Source: Pragia fontium DSM 5563 = ATCC 49100 | GTDB taxonomy: Bacteria; Pseudomonadota; Gammaproteobacteria; Enterobacterales; Enterobacteriaceae | Reading direction: 5' to 3' | NCBI RefSeq assembly: GCF_900112475.1 | Contig: NZ_FOLW01000005.1 | Coordinates: 1-64,000, forward strand | DNA length: 64,000 nt | Shown here: positions 52,538-62,864 of the stretch, one piece after another | How the letters are laid out: each line of letters opens with the position of its first letter | Position numbering within the stretch: the stretch's first letter is position 1 | Made by a program: the position numbers and the translations under genes | Notes under the pieces: generated by a model | Database searches by the model: none | What the model saw: the letters and a program-made list of their open reading frames with translations, nothing else | Told to the model about the DNA's origin: nothing

Positions 52538-53653
52538 ATGAAGGAATTGATGCAGAATCATCCGCTTTTCCGGGATTTTCCGGTTAAGGGGTATAAGGTT
52601 GTTTGGCAGATATATCAAAATAATCAATTGCAGGGGGTTATTAGACTGTTACACCCGCTAATGGCCATTATTGGTATCATAGTCGTAATAGCGACGGCGA
52701 TTGGTATTGGGATTTCATGTCTAATTTTCGTTGGCATCGACAGTCTGGATAATGTTTCAGGCAGGTTAAATATCTTTTTTTCTCTCTGGGCCAGTACTGC
52801 GGTAGGCATTGTAATTATCATCATGATGGCGCAATGGATTTTGAGAGCGCCGGTGCGTGAACAACAACGTTATTATCATCAGGGAAATTTAACTCAGTTA
52901 GATGAGCGTAAGCGTTTGGCTTTGCGTCTTGATATTGTCGCTACCTATGGATATGGCTTTTGGATTGAAACTCTGGAGCATTACCCATTAACTGCTCGAT
53001 TAAAACAACCGGCTGAAACATTCCCATTATTAGAACCATCATCACCTCAAGCTCATAGAGAAGGGCTGTATGATGATTGGGGAATCGTTGATATTGATGG
53101 TTATCAGAGTATCGTTGAAAAACTTTGGGCTGGCATGCACTCCAGACATTTTTTTGTCAATATGCATCAGGAGAATAACGGCTCAATGGTAACAACGTTA
53201 GCTGCGCTGATTGAATTACCAAAAGATTATATTCAAAGCTGTGCTATATCAGGTAAAGATGGGCGACCACCAGCACTGGTATGGGCGTTTGATCTGTGGC
53301 GAGTGATTAAGCTAAGCCGTAATTGTTTCTGTGCCGGTATTATTAGTGAAAGATTGGCCTGGGATAATATATTAAAAACGGCTGATATGATTTATGAGTT
53401 ATTTGATAGTTTTGACAGTTATTATAATAATTATCGGTTGGGGCACGCTTTTTGGTCGAATGACTATTCGATGATTAAAGATCGTTTGGAGCAATATAAT
53501 AACTATAAGGCGCATTGTGACTGGCCAATAACGTTATTACCGTGGCCTACGCCACCTGGCATATCGTTAAGTGATGATATGCGTCATGGTTTTATGAAGA
53601 GCTCGGATCTAGCGTTTTCTTCATCCGTAATAAATAAAACTGTTATTATGTGA
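52538..53653 (+). CDS. DUF1266-domain membrane protein
   Basis: A 371-residue protein. The start MKELMQNHPLFRDFPVKGYK follows AAGGAAG at 52520; a TTG 21 bases upstream is the alternative. Two transmembrane segments lie at about residues 40-65 (LMAIIGIIVVIATAIGIGI) and 80-105 (ASTAVGIVIIIMMAQWIL). The C-terminal cytoplasmic half has the DUF1266 pattern WAFDLWRVIKLSRNCFCAG, RLAWDNILKTADMIYELFDS and NNYRLGHAFWSND. Members of this family (E. coli YbeU) have no known function. Confidence 0.7.
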   Translation: MKELMQNHPLFRDFPVKGYKVVWQIYQNNQLQGVIRLLHPLMAIIGIIVVIATAIGIGISCLIFVGIDSLDNVSGRLNIFFSLWASTAVGIVIIIMMAQWILRAPVREQQRYYHQGNLTQLDERKRLALRLDIVATYGYGFWIETLEHYPLTARLKQPAETFPLLEPSSPQAHREGLYDDWGIVDIDGYQSIVEKLWAGMHSRHFFVNMHQENNGSMVTTLAALIELPKDYIQSCAISGKDGRPPALVWAFDLWRVIKLSRNCFCAGIISERLAWDNILKTADMIYELFDSFDSYYNNYRLGHAFWSNDYSMIKDRLEQYNNYKAHCDWPITLLPWPTPPGISLSDDMRHGFMKSSDLAFSSSVINKTVIM

Positions 53654-53672
53654 TTTGTCGTATCTCAAAAAG

Positions 53673-53694
53673 CCCGCATATTTATGCGGGTTTT
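53673..53694. terminator. Terminator between the DUF1266 gene and lipoprotein gene
   Basis: The stem CCCGCATA / TATGCGGG is followed by TTTT on the + strand and preceded by AAAAAG, so it can act in both directions. Confidence 0.8.
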
Positions 53695-53712
53695 GGCTTT
53701 TATCATTCAGAA

Positions 53713-54003
53713 TCAATCATTGCTATATCCCTTAGCCCGCATACACTCCCCAACTAAGTTAATCTGCTGCTGCTCTCTAATTAACCCGCTATCAATGACT
53801 TGATCGGAATCCACTTCACCGACAGGATCGCGATGAAAAGCGGGATTAGTGGATGATTTACTTTCCGTTTCGCACTGAACTTTATCATTATCAGCCTCTT
53901 CCGCTGATGTGTTGATCTTGGACCAGTTACCTACCGTTGGTGTACTGTTACAGCCCGCCAGAACAAATAGCGATAGCAGTGATACAACAAGTATTTTTCC
54001 CAT
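53713..54003 (-). CDS. Small putative lipoprotein
   Basis: A 96-residue protein. The start MGKILVVSLLSLFVLAGCNS was chosen because GGAG lies 6 bases upstream. It has a signal peptide and lipobox LAGC, so the mature protein is about 79 residues and probably membrane-anchored. It is acidic, with two further Cys (KVQCETES and GECMRAKGY) that could form a disulfide. The C-terminal CMRAKGY is common in small enterobacterial lipoproteins. Function unknown. Confidence 0.75.
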   Translation of the reverse strand: MGKILVVSLLSLFVLAGCNSTPTVGNWSKINTSAEEADNDKVQCETESKSSTNPAFHRDPVGEVDSDQVIDSGLIREQQQINLVGECMRAKGYSND

Positions 54004-54241
54004 TGGTTGCTCCATTTTTAAATAATCCGTATTTAATAAATATAGACGAGTTTTTGTGAGTAAATGATTCGTTGTTGGAATGTATACCGCGCAAAATAGG
54101 TTAATTCAGACTATTTCATTCTCCGCTGATGTCAAACGCCATACGTGCTGTTAACCAAGTGAAGGGTATTTCCATAATATGGTTGTTAATGTAAGCTATA
54201 TTTAGTTAATTATCGCAACTAATTATTGGGGTGTTATAGCA

Positions 54242-55150
54242 ATGGAACCAGAATCACTAAGGCGGTTATCTCGTTCTTTGGTCAGGGAATTGGGCGTAAT
54301 GGACCAATGGGTAAGTGGAACGACTCTTTCTCCTCTACAAGCGCATATTCTGATTGAGTTAGAGGAAAAACCGCTGTCTGGTTTGGTATTGGCTTCATTG
54401 CTTAAAGTCGATAAGTCTGGCATTAGCCGCACTCTTCAGGGTTTAAAACAGTTGGCATTGATTGAAGTACAGCCTAATCCACAAGATGGTCGCAGTAGCT
54501 TAAATCAGCTTACGCCGAAAGGCAGGGAGCAGTTAGCCGATCTCAATAATAAAGCTAATCGTTACAACGCTAAAATCCTGGGGCAAATGAGTTCACAGGA
54601 ATATGGTGCATTAATGTCCGCCATGAAAACTTATGTGTCGGCGATACGTAGCGTTGCTCGACAGGCTGAGCGCACAGTTACTATTCGGCCCATAGAAGTC
54701 AGAGATAATGCCGCCATGGCTGAGATTATTTTAAGCGTCTTTGGTGAATATGGCTTGCTGGGGCGTGAAGGGTTTAGCTTTTCCGATCCAGCTCTACATC
54801 AATTGTCTGAGGTTTATCAGCAGCAGGGTTGTCGCTATTGGATTGTTGAACTGGATGGCGTAGTGTCTGGCGGTGTAGGTATTGCACCAATACAGCAGGG
54901 TTATTGTGAGTTACAGAAACTGTTTTTCCTGCCTTCCGTCAGAGGGATGGGCATTGCTCGTCGTATGGTTTTGGCCGCGCTGGCGTTTGCGGCGGAAGCC
55001 GGATATGACTACTGCTATTTAGAAAGTACTGAGGTGTTGAAGGAGTCATTAAAACTGTATGAATCGCTAGGTTTTAAGTACGTTACCGAGCGAATTGGCG
55101 ACAGTGGGCATCATGCCTGTGAAATATTGATGTTAAAAGAACTACATTAA
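54242..55150 (+). CDS. MarR-type regulator fused to GNAT acetyltransferase
   Basis: A 302-residue protein of two domains. Residues 1-145 are a MarR winged helix: LVLASLLKVDKSGISRTLQGL is the recognition region, followed by PNPQDGRSSLNQLTPKGREQL. Residues 150-302 are a GNAT fold with the acetyl-CoA site QKLFFLPSVRGMGIARRMVL. Such fusions are a known class, but the ligand and acetyl acceptor are unknown. It is a lone gene here, without obvious partner. Confidence 0.88.
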   Translation: MEPESLRRLSRSLVRELGVMDQWVSGTTLSPLQAHILIELEEKPLSGLVLASLLKVDKSGISRTLQGLKQLALIEVQPNPQDGRSSLNQLTPKGREQLADLNNKANRYNAKILGQMSSQEYGALMSAMKTYVSAIRSVARQAERTVTIRPIEVRDNAAMAEIILSVFGEYGLLGREGFSFSDPALHQLSEVYQQQGCRYWIVELDGVVSGGVGIAPIQQGYCELQKLFFLPSVRGMGIARRMVLAALAFAAEAGYDYCYLESTEVLKESLKLYESLGFKYVTERIGDSGHHACEILMLKELH

Positions 55151-55193
55151 TAAGTCGGAGGAAGACACGGGCTTCCTCCTGATTCTATGGCTA

Positions 55194-55517
55194 TCAGGTT
55201 CGCCAGCCCAAAATAATAATCAATGCTCCAGCCAGCACCACCGAAGCACCCAGCCAGTCATACATCGATAATTTGACTCCATCAACTAACCTGAGCCAGA
55301 CCAGCGCAGTAGCAACGTAAATCCCACCATAGGCCGCATAGACCCGACCGCTAGCGACGGGATGCAGGCTTAACAACCACACAAATAGTGCCAAACTGCC
55401 TGCCGCCGGGAGTAATATCCAGACGGATGCTGATTTTCTCAACCACAAATAGGGGAGAAAACAACCAATAATCTCAGCCAGCGCGGTGGCAATAAATAGA
55501 AATAGGATCTTAAACAT
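55194..55517 (-). CDS. ynfA: YnfA family small membrane protein (UPF0060)
   Basis: A 107-residue four-helix membrane protein, very similar to E. coli YnfA (108): [39 protein letters not shown] and [21 protein letters not shown]. It is related to small multidrug resistance transporters. The start at MFKILFLF gives the family length. It follows the ogt gene on the same strand. Confidence 0.94.
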   Translation of the reverse strand: MFKILFLFIATALAEIIGCFLPYLWLRKSASVWILLPAAGSLALFVWLLSLHPVASGRVYAAYGGIYVATALVWLRLVDGVKLSMYDWLGASVVLAGALIIILGWRT

Positions 55518-55574
55518 CAATCTGCTCAGTAATGACCGGTAAGTTATTGCTGATGTTATCACAGGCCATAAGGA

Positions 55575-56087
55575 TTATTTGGCCCCTTTCTCGAAAGCCA
55601 ACAGCTTTTCTTTAATCAATACACCACCTTCATAGCCGGTAAGCGAGCCATTAGCACCGATCACGCGATGGCAGGGGATAATGACGCTAATTGGATTCGT
55701 TCCATTTGCTCTGCCTACCGCACGTGAGGCTTTGGGATTACCGACTCGCGTTGCCAGCGTTTGGTAACTGATGGTTTCACCAAACGGAATCTTATTCAGC
55801 TCATCCCAGACTTTCATTTGAAAAGGTGTACCGTTTAGGCCGATGGCAATATTAAATTCCGTCCGCTTACCCTGTTGGTATTCTTCAATCTGGCTGGCAA
55901 TAAATTGGACTCGATTATCGTCTCGCAATACCCCGTTTTCCACCGCATGTTGTAGATCGTCTTCAATATGAAATGAGAGACGAATTAACCGATTATCACT
56001 ATCTAGCCAGGCGGCCAGCTCGCCAAATTGGCTGTCAAATATGCCGATAATGACCGCTTGGCGTAAGGTTTTATAGGTTTGCTTCAT
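55575..56087 (-). CDS. ogt: Methylated-DNA-protein-cysteine methyltransferase
   Basis: A 170-residue suicide repair enzyme that removes methyl from O6-methylguanine onto its own Cys. The active motif is IIPCHRVIGANGSLTGYEGG, and the HTH region is ISYQTLATRVGNPKASRAV. The start overlaps the stop of the upstream Ada-AlkA gene by four bases (ATGA), so they are translationally coupled as an alkylation-repair operon. Confidence 0.95.
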   Translation of the reverse strand: MKQTYKTLRQAVIIGIFDSQFGELAAWLDSDNRLIRLSFHIEDDLQHAVENGVLRDDNRVQFIASQIEEYQQGKRTEFNIAIGLNGTPFQMKVWDELNKIPFGETISYQTLATRVGNPKASRAVGRANGTNPISVIIPCHRVIGANGSLTGYEGGVLIKEKLLAFEKGAK

Positions 56088-57553
56088 GATTTTTTCCTTA
56101 GGCTTTCCCATAGATACGTGGTGGCCTGTGTGCGAAAAGGACTGAAAGGCTTCATTAACTGTTCAACCTCGGTGGCAGTTGGGCGTTTATCTAACTGATA
56201 AAACTGTTGTAGCGCCGTGTGTAATCCGCTGTCGCCTACTGGAGTACAGTCAGCAAAGCCCAAACCACGCATCATGGTGTAGCGGGCGGTCCAGGGGCCG
56301 ATACCTTTAATAGCGCAGAGCTTTTTCTCCGCTGTAATCGCTGAACCGGTTGCCAATTGGTCAAGATCAAGCTCGCCATCAACAATCGCTTTGGCGGCGG
56401 TAATCAAATATTGTGCTTTAGCTCGTGAAAAACGAATGTCGGTTAACTGTTGGGGCTCTAAGGCGGCGATATTGATTGCCGATGGATGTATATGCAACGA
56501 GCTATCGCTGACGACAGGGCCAGCTAGCTTGATAAGGGCCTGACGTAACGCGGCGGCAAAGGTTAAATTAATCTGTTGCCCAATAATGGCCCACACCAGT
56601 GATTCGAAAGGCGTAGCAGTCATCGGGATATAAAGGGGCGATGATTGAGCGAGCAGTCGTGCCATTTGGCTATTTTGTTTAGCGCTGGATTGAAAAGCAC
56701 TGACGTTGGTATTTAATCCCAGTAGGCGTATCACCTGCTGGTGTATAAGTATGCCTACGGGCTGAGAATTAACGTCAGATGTAGAAGGTTGCTGCCAGTA
56801 GCAGTATGCAGTGGCGTTATCTATTTTAAGACGAATAATCACAGGAACGTGATTAATCCATAACGCCTTGGTAAAACCATGTTCATCAAGGTATTCAGAT
56901 AGGCTACTTTTATCCCGTAAATGGTAACGCCAGGCATAGTCTGGCGTGAAGTCTGCCGGTAGCTTTAAGGTAAATTCGCTGGTATCGCGTAATGAACGAT
57001 AGGCACTTGGCGTCATCGCTGTTTGGGATAAGAACTGGCGATGAAAACTGGCCTCGCTTTCGAAACCAACGGCAAGGCCGATATCTAATATTTTTTGGGA
57101 GGTCGTCACCAGCGCGAGACAGGCCGCTGCAATACGTTCCCGATTTAATAACTCTGCCGGGGAAATATGCGCGTGAACACGCACTAACTCATTAAGTTTG
57201 GTACTGCTGACACCACAGCTTTTAGCCAGAGTGCCAATGTTTTGGAAAGCGGCCGGATGGGCGCGAATTCGTACTAACATTTCATTAAACAGGTTTTCAT
57301 CCTGATTTTCACCACGATAGAACAAGTCAGGGCGGCAGCGCTTGCAAATGCGGAATCCCTCGGCAATCGCCTCTTGTTCGGTGGCTAAAAAACGAATGTT
57401 CTTTAACAATGGCTTTCTGGCCGGACAGGAGGGCAGGCAATAGATACCGGTGGACTTCACACAGGTTAGAAATTTACCGTTATATTTTTGCTCATGATTC
57501 AGGATAGCCTGATACATGAAATCATCGCTCCAGGGTAGTGACTTAAATTTCAT
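56084..57553 (-). CDS. Ada-type regulator fused to AlkA glycosylase
   Basis: A 489-residue three-part protein. Residues about 1-75 are the Ada zinc domain, with Cys in FLTCVKSTGIYCLPSCPARK and FRICKRCRPD; one Cys takes methyl from phosphotriesters and switches the regulator on. Residues 80-190 are an AraC HTH pair (LAKSCGVSSTKLNEL, ILDIGLAVGFESEASFHRQF). Residues 195-489 are AlkA: an N-terminal fold and an HhH-GPD domain with the catalytic Asp in ADCTPVGDSGLHTALQQF. Start chosen at MKFKSLPWSDDFM because AAAGG lies 7 bases before it. Coupled to ogt. Confidence 0.92.
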   Translation of the reverse strand: MKFKSLPWSDDFMYQAILNHEQKYNGKFLTCVKSTGIYCLPSCPARKPLLKNIRFLATEQEAIAEGFRICKRCRPDLFYRGENQDENLFNEMLVRIRAHPAAFQNIGTLAKSCGVSSTKLNELVRVHAHISPAELLNRERIAAACLALVTTSQKILDIGLAVGFESEASFHRQFLSQTAMTPSAYRSLRDTSEFTLKLPADFTPDYAWRYHLRDKSSLSEYLDEHGFTKALWINHVPVIIRLKIDNATAYCYWQQPSTSDVNSQPVGILIHQQVIRLLGLNTNVSAFQSSAKQNSQMARLLAQSSPLYIPMTATPFESLVWAIIGQQINLTFAAALRQALIKLAGPVVSDSSLHIHPSAINIAALEPQQLTDIRFSRAKAQYLITAAKAIVDGELDLDQLATGSAITAEKKLCAIKGIGPWTARYTMMRGLGFADCTPVGDSGLHTALQQFYQLDKRPTATEVEQLMKPFSPFRTQATTYLWESLRKKS

Positions 57554-58094
57554 GGTATTGCCTTTTGTCATGGCCATTATCATTTGCCTGTAACACCGTG
57601 GTCAGTCGTTAGAATCATATCCGTTTTTTCGTGCTGATATAGTGTGACGGCATGATAAATATTGCACCTCTCAATGACACCGTTAGATATTTTTTAGTGA
57701 AATCGCGCGGATAAGTCTCCGCTTAATATCTATGTAATGGTACGAGAAATGCCAAACTTATATGCTGGTTAAAATATAATCTGATGTGGTGCGGTTTATT
57801 AGATGTTTATGCTAATTCCCCTGCTGTTTTAACTGGTATTTGATTTTTATTTAGATGATTACTCTATGATTGGCAATAGGGCTTGTTTTTTATCACTGTT
57901 ATTGTGTTTACTTGTCAGTGTTGTTGATAGCTTCGTCATAAAAGTATCCTTATAACGGACAAATCCATCTTCTTTATTTTGCTTGATTATTGTTCAGGCA
58001 GTGAGCTGTGCTGTTGTATAGCTTATATACAATGTAATCGGGATGTGGCGAACAGGCAAAAATAATTATTTTACAGATACAGTAACCATTCAAT
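57554..58094. other. Intergenic region upstream of ada-alkA and brnQ
   Basis: 541 AT-rich bases between divergent starts. No gene, tRNA or clear repeat is visible. Confidence 0.4.
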
Positions 58095-59420
58095 ATGAAA
58101 CAATTGACTTCTAAAGACATTATCGCATTGGGCTTCATGACCTTTGCGCTGTTCGTGGGTGCCGGTAATATTATTTTCCCCCCAATAGTTGGTTTACAGT
58201 CCGGCGAAAACGTCTGGATTGCTGCTCTGGGCTTTTTGCTAACCGCCGTGGGATTACCGGTGATTACCGTTATTGCCTTGGCGCGAGTGGGGGGGGGCAT
58301 TGAAGCGCTAAGTTCACCGATTGGCAAAACGGCTGGGCTGATTTTGGCGATGATCTGTTATTTATCGGTCGGGCCACTGTTTGCGACACCGCGTACCACC
58401 ACGGTTTCTTTTGAACTTGGGATTGCCCCGCTACTCACCGATAAAGAGAGCCCTTGGCCACTATTTATTTATAGCGTGGTCTATTTTTCATTCGTGACGC
58501 TGGTTTCGCTTTATCCGGGAAAACTGTTGGATTCCATTGGGCGGGTTTTGGCCCCGTTAAAAATTGTTTCTCTGGCGATTCTGGGGCTTGCTGCCTTGCT
58601 ATGGCCTGCTGGTCATCACTTACCTGCGCTCAATATTTACCAGAATATTCCATTTTCCAAAGGCTTCGTTGAAGGCTATTTGACCATGGATACCTTGGGC
58701 GCTTTAGTATTTGGCATCATTATTGTTAACGCTGCGCGTTCACGGGGCGTTTCCAGCCCAAGGTTACTAACTCGTTATACTATCATTGCTGGTTTGATTG
58801 CTGGTATTGGACTGACGTTGGTTTACCTTAGCCTGTTTAATCTGGGCTCCAGCAGTGGCTCTTTGGTACCGGATGCAGCAAATGGTGCGGTGATTTTACA
58901 TGCTTATATTCAACAGACTTTCGGTGATTTTGGCAGTCTATTCCTGGCGGTGATGATTTTTATTGCCTGCATGGTGACGGCTATCGGCCTGACCTGCGCT
59001 TGTGCCGAGTTTTTTTCAAAGCTAATACCGTTATCCTACCGAACGCTGGTATTCATTCTGTCCGGTTTTGCCATGGTGATATCAAATCTTGGATTGAGCC
59101 ATTTGATTCAGTTTTCTGTTCCGGTGTTAACGGCAATTTATCCTCCGTGTATCGCCTTAGTGGTACTCAGTTTTACTAGTCGCCTGTGGCGCTCTGAAAG
59201 TCGTATTATGATCCCAGTAATGCTGGTAACATCACTCGTTGGCATTCTGGATGGTATAAAAGCCTCTGTGTTATCGGATTTCCTACCTGCTTGGGTAGGG
59301 CATCTACCCGGTGCAAACCAAGGATTGGCATGGTTACCTCCAGCCTTGGTTGTATTGGCGCTTGCCGCGATTGTTGATCGGTTTATGCCGTTGCATCGTG
59401 AAGCCACTAAAATGTCGTAA
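58095..59420 (+). CDS. brnQ: Branched-chain amino acid transporter
   Basis: A 441-residue, 12-helix cation symporter for leucine, isoleucine and valine, almost as long as E. coli BrnQ (439). The opening [20 protein letters not shown] is highly conserved. Helices run through the length. Order brnQ-proY matches E. coli. Confidence 0.96.
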   Translation: MKQLTSKDIIALGFMTFALFVGAGNIIFPPIVGLQSGENVWIAALGFLLTAVGLPVITVIALARVGGGIEALSSPIGKTAGLILAMICYLSVGPLFATPRTTTVSFELGIAPLLTDKESPWPLFIYSVVYFSFVTLVSLYPGKLLDSIGRVLAPLKIVSLAILGLAALLWPAGHHLPALNIYQNIPFSKGFVEGYLTMDTLGALVFGIIIVNAARSRGVSSPRLLTRYTIIAGLIAGIGLTLVYLSLFNLGSSSGSLVPDAANGAVILHAYIQQTFGDFGSLFLAVMIFIACMVTAIGLTCACAEFFSKLIPLSYRTLVFILSGFAMVISNLGLSHLIQFSVPVLTAIYPPCIALVVLSFTSRLWRSESRIMIPVMLVTSLVGILDGIKASVLSDFLPAWVGHLPGANQGLAWLPPALVVLALAAIVDRFMPLHREATKMS

Positions 59421-59487
59421 AACTGATTTTCATTTCATTTTGACCAATGCGCCGCGGATGATAACTGCGGCGTTATAACGATAAAAT

Positions 59488-60876
59488 ATGAGTAACTTTG
59501 GCATGGAACAACAACAAACCAATAAGCTTAAACGAGGTTTAACCGCCCGGCATATTCGTTTTATGGCGCTGGGCTCGGCGATCGGAACTGGGTTATTTTA
59601 TGGTTCTGCTAGTGCAATCAAGATGGCGGGTCCGAGTGTGTTACTGGCCTACCTGATTGGTGGTATTTTCGCCTTTATTATCATGCGCGCGTTGGGGGAA
59701 ATGTCGGTTCATAACCCACAGGCGGGCTCTTTTTCTCGCTACGCTCAGGATTACTTAGGGCCAATGGCGGGCTATATTACCGGCTGGACTTACTGTTTTG
59801 AGATACTGATAGTGGCCATTGCGGACGTTACTGCATTTGGGCTGTATATGAGTTTCTGGTTCCCGAATGTCCCACTGTGGGTCTGGGCATTGAGCGTGGT
59901 ATTAATTATCGGCGCCATTAACCTGGTTCATGTGAAGGTATTCGGTGAGTTCGAATTCTGGCTATCATTTATCAAAGTCGCCACCATTATCATTATGATT
60001 CTGGCAGGTATCGGTATTATCGTCTGGGGATTCGGCAATCAAGGGGAACCCACCGGGATTCACAATCTGTGGGCCAATGGTGGCTTCTTCGCTAACGGTT
60101 TTATCGGTATGGTCTTGTCGCTGCAAATGGTGATGTTTGCCTACGGTGGTATTGAAATTATTGGTATCACCGCAGGAGAAGCTGAGGATCCGAAGAAATC
60201 GATTCCAAAAGCCATCAACTCAGTACCTTTCCGCATTTTGATTTTCTATGTGGGAACGCTGTTTGTCATTATGTCCATTTATCCATGGAATCAGGTTGGT
60301 ACTCACGGTAGCCCGTTTGTTTTGACGTTTGAGAATCTTGGCATTAAGGCGGCAGCAGGCATTCTGAACTTTGTAGTAATCACGGCGTCACTGTCTGCAA
60401 TTAATAGCGACGTGTTCGGCGTGGGCCGCATGCTGTTTGGTCTGGCAGAGCAGGGGCAAGCGCCTAAAATGTTTACCACGGTTTCTAAGCGTGGAGTGCC
60501 TTGGGTCACGGTGTTGTTTATGATGGTGGGACTGCTGTTTGCCGCCTATCTGAACTACATTATTCCTGAAGACGTCTTTGTGATTATTGCTTCACTGGCG
60601 ACTTTTGCGACGGTGTGGGTGTGGATCATGATTCTGCTTTCACAGATTGGTTTCCGCCGTAAGATTACCGCAGAACAAGCCAGTAAACTGGATTTCCCGC
60701 TGCGCGGTGGTTCAATAACTTCGGTGATTGCGCTGATTTTCCTGGTGGGAATTATTGGCCTGATCGGCTATTTCCCAACTACTCGAGTATCTCTGTACGT
60801 TGGTTTTGCCTGGATAGCGCTGTTAGTTGGTGTCTACTATTTGAAAGGAATGGGATCGACGAAGAACACCAATTAA
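59488..60876 (+). CDS. proY: Proline-specific permease ProY
   Basis: A 462-residue, 12-helix amino acid permease (APC family) with [40 protein letters not shown] and [20 protein letters not shown]. Very close to E. coli ProY (457). The start could also be [13 protein letters not shown], 15 bases downstream; neither has a strong ribosome site. malZ, which follows in E. coli, is absent. Confidence 0.94.
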   Translation: MSNFGMEQQQTNKLKRGLTARHIRFMALGSAIGTGLFYGSASAIKMAGPSVLLAYLIGGIFAFIIMRALGEMSVHNPQAGSFSRYAQDYLGPMAGYITGWTYCFEILIVAIADVTAFGLYMSFWFPNVPLWVWALSVVLIIGAINLVHVKVFGEFEFWLSFIKVATIIIMILAGIGIIVWGFGNQGEPTGIHNLWANGGFFANGFIGMVLSLQMVMFAYGGIEIIGITAGEAEDPKKSIPKAINSVPFRILIFYVGTLFVIMSIYPWNQVGTHGSPFVLTFENLGIKAAAGILNFVVITASLSAINSDVFGVGRMLFGLAEQGQAPKMFTTVSKRGVPWVTVLFMMVGLLFAAYLNYIIPEDVFVIIASLATFATVWVWIMILLSQIGFRRKITAEQASKLDFPLRGGSITSVIALIFLVGIIGLIGYFPTTRVSLYVGFAWIALLVGVYYLKGMGSTKNTN

Positions 60877-60902
60877 TCGCCGATAGTTGGAATTGATTTA
60901 AG

Positions 60903-60934
60903 GCAGCCTCGAGTAATATCGGGGCTGCTTTTTT
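60903..60934 (+). terminator. Terminator after proY
   Basis: GCAGCC and GGCTGC arms, with an additional inner CGA / TCG pair, are followed by six T. Confidence 0.85.
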
Positions 60935-60989
60935 ATTGGTGTTAGTTAACTACGAGCACTTGAATTCAGCTGACGAGAGAGAGAAGCCA

Positions 60990-61150
60990 GCACGCCCCAC
61001 ATGGATGTGGGGCGAGGCACAGCGGCGCCGGGAGCGGCTCTGTGCCGGTGCGTTAAGGCTGAGCGAAAGAGGAAGGAAGTCGCCTAAGCGACCGGAATTC
61101 CCGTGCGGAAGCGTGGGAGTGCAGAGGGGATTCGCTAATCTCCTCTGCTC
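60990..61150. repeat. GC-rich multi-hairpin block (unidentified element)
   Basis: About 160 bases much richer in GC than the flanking DNA, with four stem-loops. They are CGCCCCACAT / ATGTGGGGCG (60993-61014), GGCACAG / CTGTGCC (61016-61046), GTCGC / GCGAC (61079-61092) and GCAGAGGGGAT / ATCTCCTCTGC with one G-U pair (61121-61148). A 76-codon ORF can be read across it, but it is Arg/Pro-rich and unlike the genes here, so I reject it. The block lies after the proY terminator and before the peroxiredoxin terminator. It looks like an interspersed repeat or a structured RNA. Confidence 0.6.
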
Positions 61151-61260
61151 GGCCGTTGCACCTTAGTTGAGGTAGTCGCTGGACTATTACGGACGAAATG
61201 TACACTTATCCTAAATAGAACCAACTTAAGGTCAAGAACGATTAGTGTATTTCTAATGCC

Positions 61261-61286
61261 AAAAAAAAGAGCCGCATAGCGGCTCT
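61261..61286 (-). terminator. Terminator of the peroxiredoxin gene
   Basis: Read on the minus strand, AGAGCCGC / GCGGCTCT is followed by a run of eight T. Confidence 0.9.
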
Positions 61287-61306
61287 TAATCAGAACAGTT
61301 AACTAA

Positions 61307-61909
61307 TTACAGTTTAGCAGCGTTCTGAGACAGGTACTTAGCAACACCTTCTGGTGAATCTTTCATACCTTCTTTACCTTTTTCCCACTGAGCTGGGCAT
61401 ACTTCACCGTGCTCTTCGTGGAATTGCAGTGCGTCAACCATACGCAGCATTTCGTCGATGTTACGGCCTAATGGCAGGTCGTTAACCACTTGATGACGAA
61501 CAACGCCGTTTTTGTCGATCAGGAATGAACCACGTAATGCTACGCCAGCTTCCGGATGTTCGATACCGTATGCTTGTTGGATTTCACGCTTAACGTCAGC
61601 AACCATTGCGTATTTCACTTCACCGATGCCACCGTTGTCGATCGGAGTCTTACGCCATGCGTTGTGTACGAATTCTGAGTCAAAAGAAACGCCTACAACT
61701 TCAACACCGCGTTTTTTGAATTCTTCATAACGGTGGTCAAAAGCGATCAGTTCAGAAGGACATACGAAAGTGAAGTCCATTGGCCAGAAGAACAGAACAG
61801 CTGGTTTGCCGTTCAGGTGATTTTTCAGGTTGAAATCGTTAACGATTTCGCCGTTACCAAGAACAGCCGCAGCGGTAAAATCAGGGGCTTGGCGAGTAAC
61901 CAGAACCAT
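61307..61909 (-). CDS. Typical 2-Cys peroxiredoxin (AhpC/TSA family)
   Basis: A 200-residue peroxide-reducing enzyme. The peroxidatic Cys is in DFTFVCPSELIAF and the resolving Cys in EHGEVCPAQWEKG; a C-terminal YF motif is absent. It resembles the TsaA-type protein found in Yersinia-like genomes at this locus rather than E. coli AhpC. It has its own terminator and a 230-base upstream region. Confidence 0.93.
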   Translation of the reverse strand: MVLVTRQAPDFTAAAVLGNGEIVNDFNLKNHLNGKPAVLFFWPMDFTFVCPSELIAFDHRYEEFKKRGVEVVGVSFDSEFVHNAWRKTPIDNGGIGEVKYAMVADVKREIQQAYGIEHPEAGVALRGSFLIDKNGVVRHQVVNDLPLGRNIDEMLRMVDALQFHEEHGEVCPAQWEKGKEGMKDSPEGVAKYLSQNAAKL

Positions 61910-62140
61910 AATAACTCTCCTGTCAATTAGGTTAATAAAGAAATGAACGTAGAATTTGTACGTTAGTATAGGCAGTCAGGTACCGTTCTTAAAGGATATA
62001 AGGCCAATTGTTGAGATAGCTTCTGCCTATGAATGAATCTGTTACGTGTTACAGCCAGTAACATAACTATATTACTATACGCCTGTAAAGCGGTTATACG
62101 ATTATTTACTTTAGGTTGATTATTTAGTTTGCTGATTTAA

Positions 62141-62722
62141 TTATAAATTTTTCGATTTTGCTTGCTGCATCATCAAGGGGTAAAACTGCATAAATGTCTC
62201 TTCCAATTGAGCATAATTCAGCTCAATATCCTGAATGCAATAGGATAACGCGGCCAGTTTGGGGCGTCGGATCGCCATGTTATGCAAGGTATTAGCGATG
62301 AATGGCAGTTCAGCGTAGCGTTCTAACCAGCGATCTTTCCATATATATTGATTGATATGCTGAAAGCTGGGTGGCGTTGAAGGCAATTGCGGTAAAATGT
62401 TGTCGCGAGCCTGATGAATAAAATCGGTCAGTGGTATTTGAGATTCAACCTGTTCCCAATGCAGGGATAAAAAGTGATCCCAAAGTACATCAAGGGCAAT
62501 CGGAGCGACTCGGTAATGCGCCTGACTAAACAGGCGACGTGCTTGCCTGACGGCTTCCAAACTATCGGTAAGCTTATCAACTCGACGATGTAGCCTAATG
62601 CCGCTGGCAATGTCCGCCGGGTAATCAGCATCAGGGTTGCCTCTGACAAAATCTGCCATGACGTTTCCCAGCAGAGAACTCTCGGCCAGAGACGCTAAAT
62701 GAAGGTGAGCAAGAAAATTCAT
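62141..62722 (-). CDS. acpH: Acyl carrier protein phosphodiesterase
   Basis: A 193-residue enzyme, the E. coli length, that removes the phosphopantetheine group from acyl carrier protein. Start MNFLAHLHLASLAESSLLGN; metal ligands are likely in IRLHRRVDKLTDS and VLWDHFLSLHW. In E. coli it is divergent from and next to queA; here a NYN gene lies between. Confidence 0.95.
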   Translation of the reverse strand: MNFLAHLHLASLAESSLLGNVMADFVRGNPDADYPADIASGIRLHRRVDKLTDSLEAVRQARRLFSQAHYRVAPIALDVLWDHFLSLHWEQVESQIPLTDFIHQARDNILPQLPSTPPSFQHINQYIWKDRWLERYAELPFIANTLHNMAIRRPKLAALSYCIQDIELNYAQLEETFMQFYPLMMQQAKSKNL

Positions 62723-62864
62723 GGCATGAGTATAGTGTAGTTTGTTAGATGTAGTCAGTTTTTAATTATAGAGGTAACGCTGATTGATATTCCTGATAAT
62801 GTTAATTAATTTTGTATTGAATTAATCAATGAGGGGGATTTCTGAGATGATTTTTTATTGTCTG

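Noticed and set aside
60936-61166. A 76-codon ORF over the GC-rich block
   Set aside because: Arg/Pro-rich, unlike the codon use around it, no ribosome site, and it merely crosses the hairpins.
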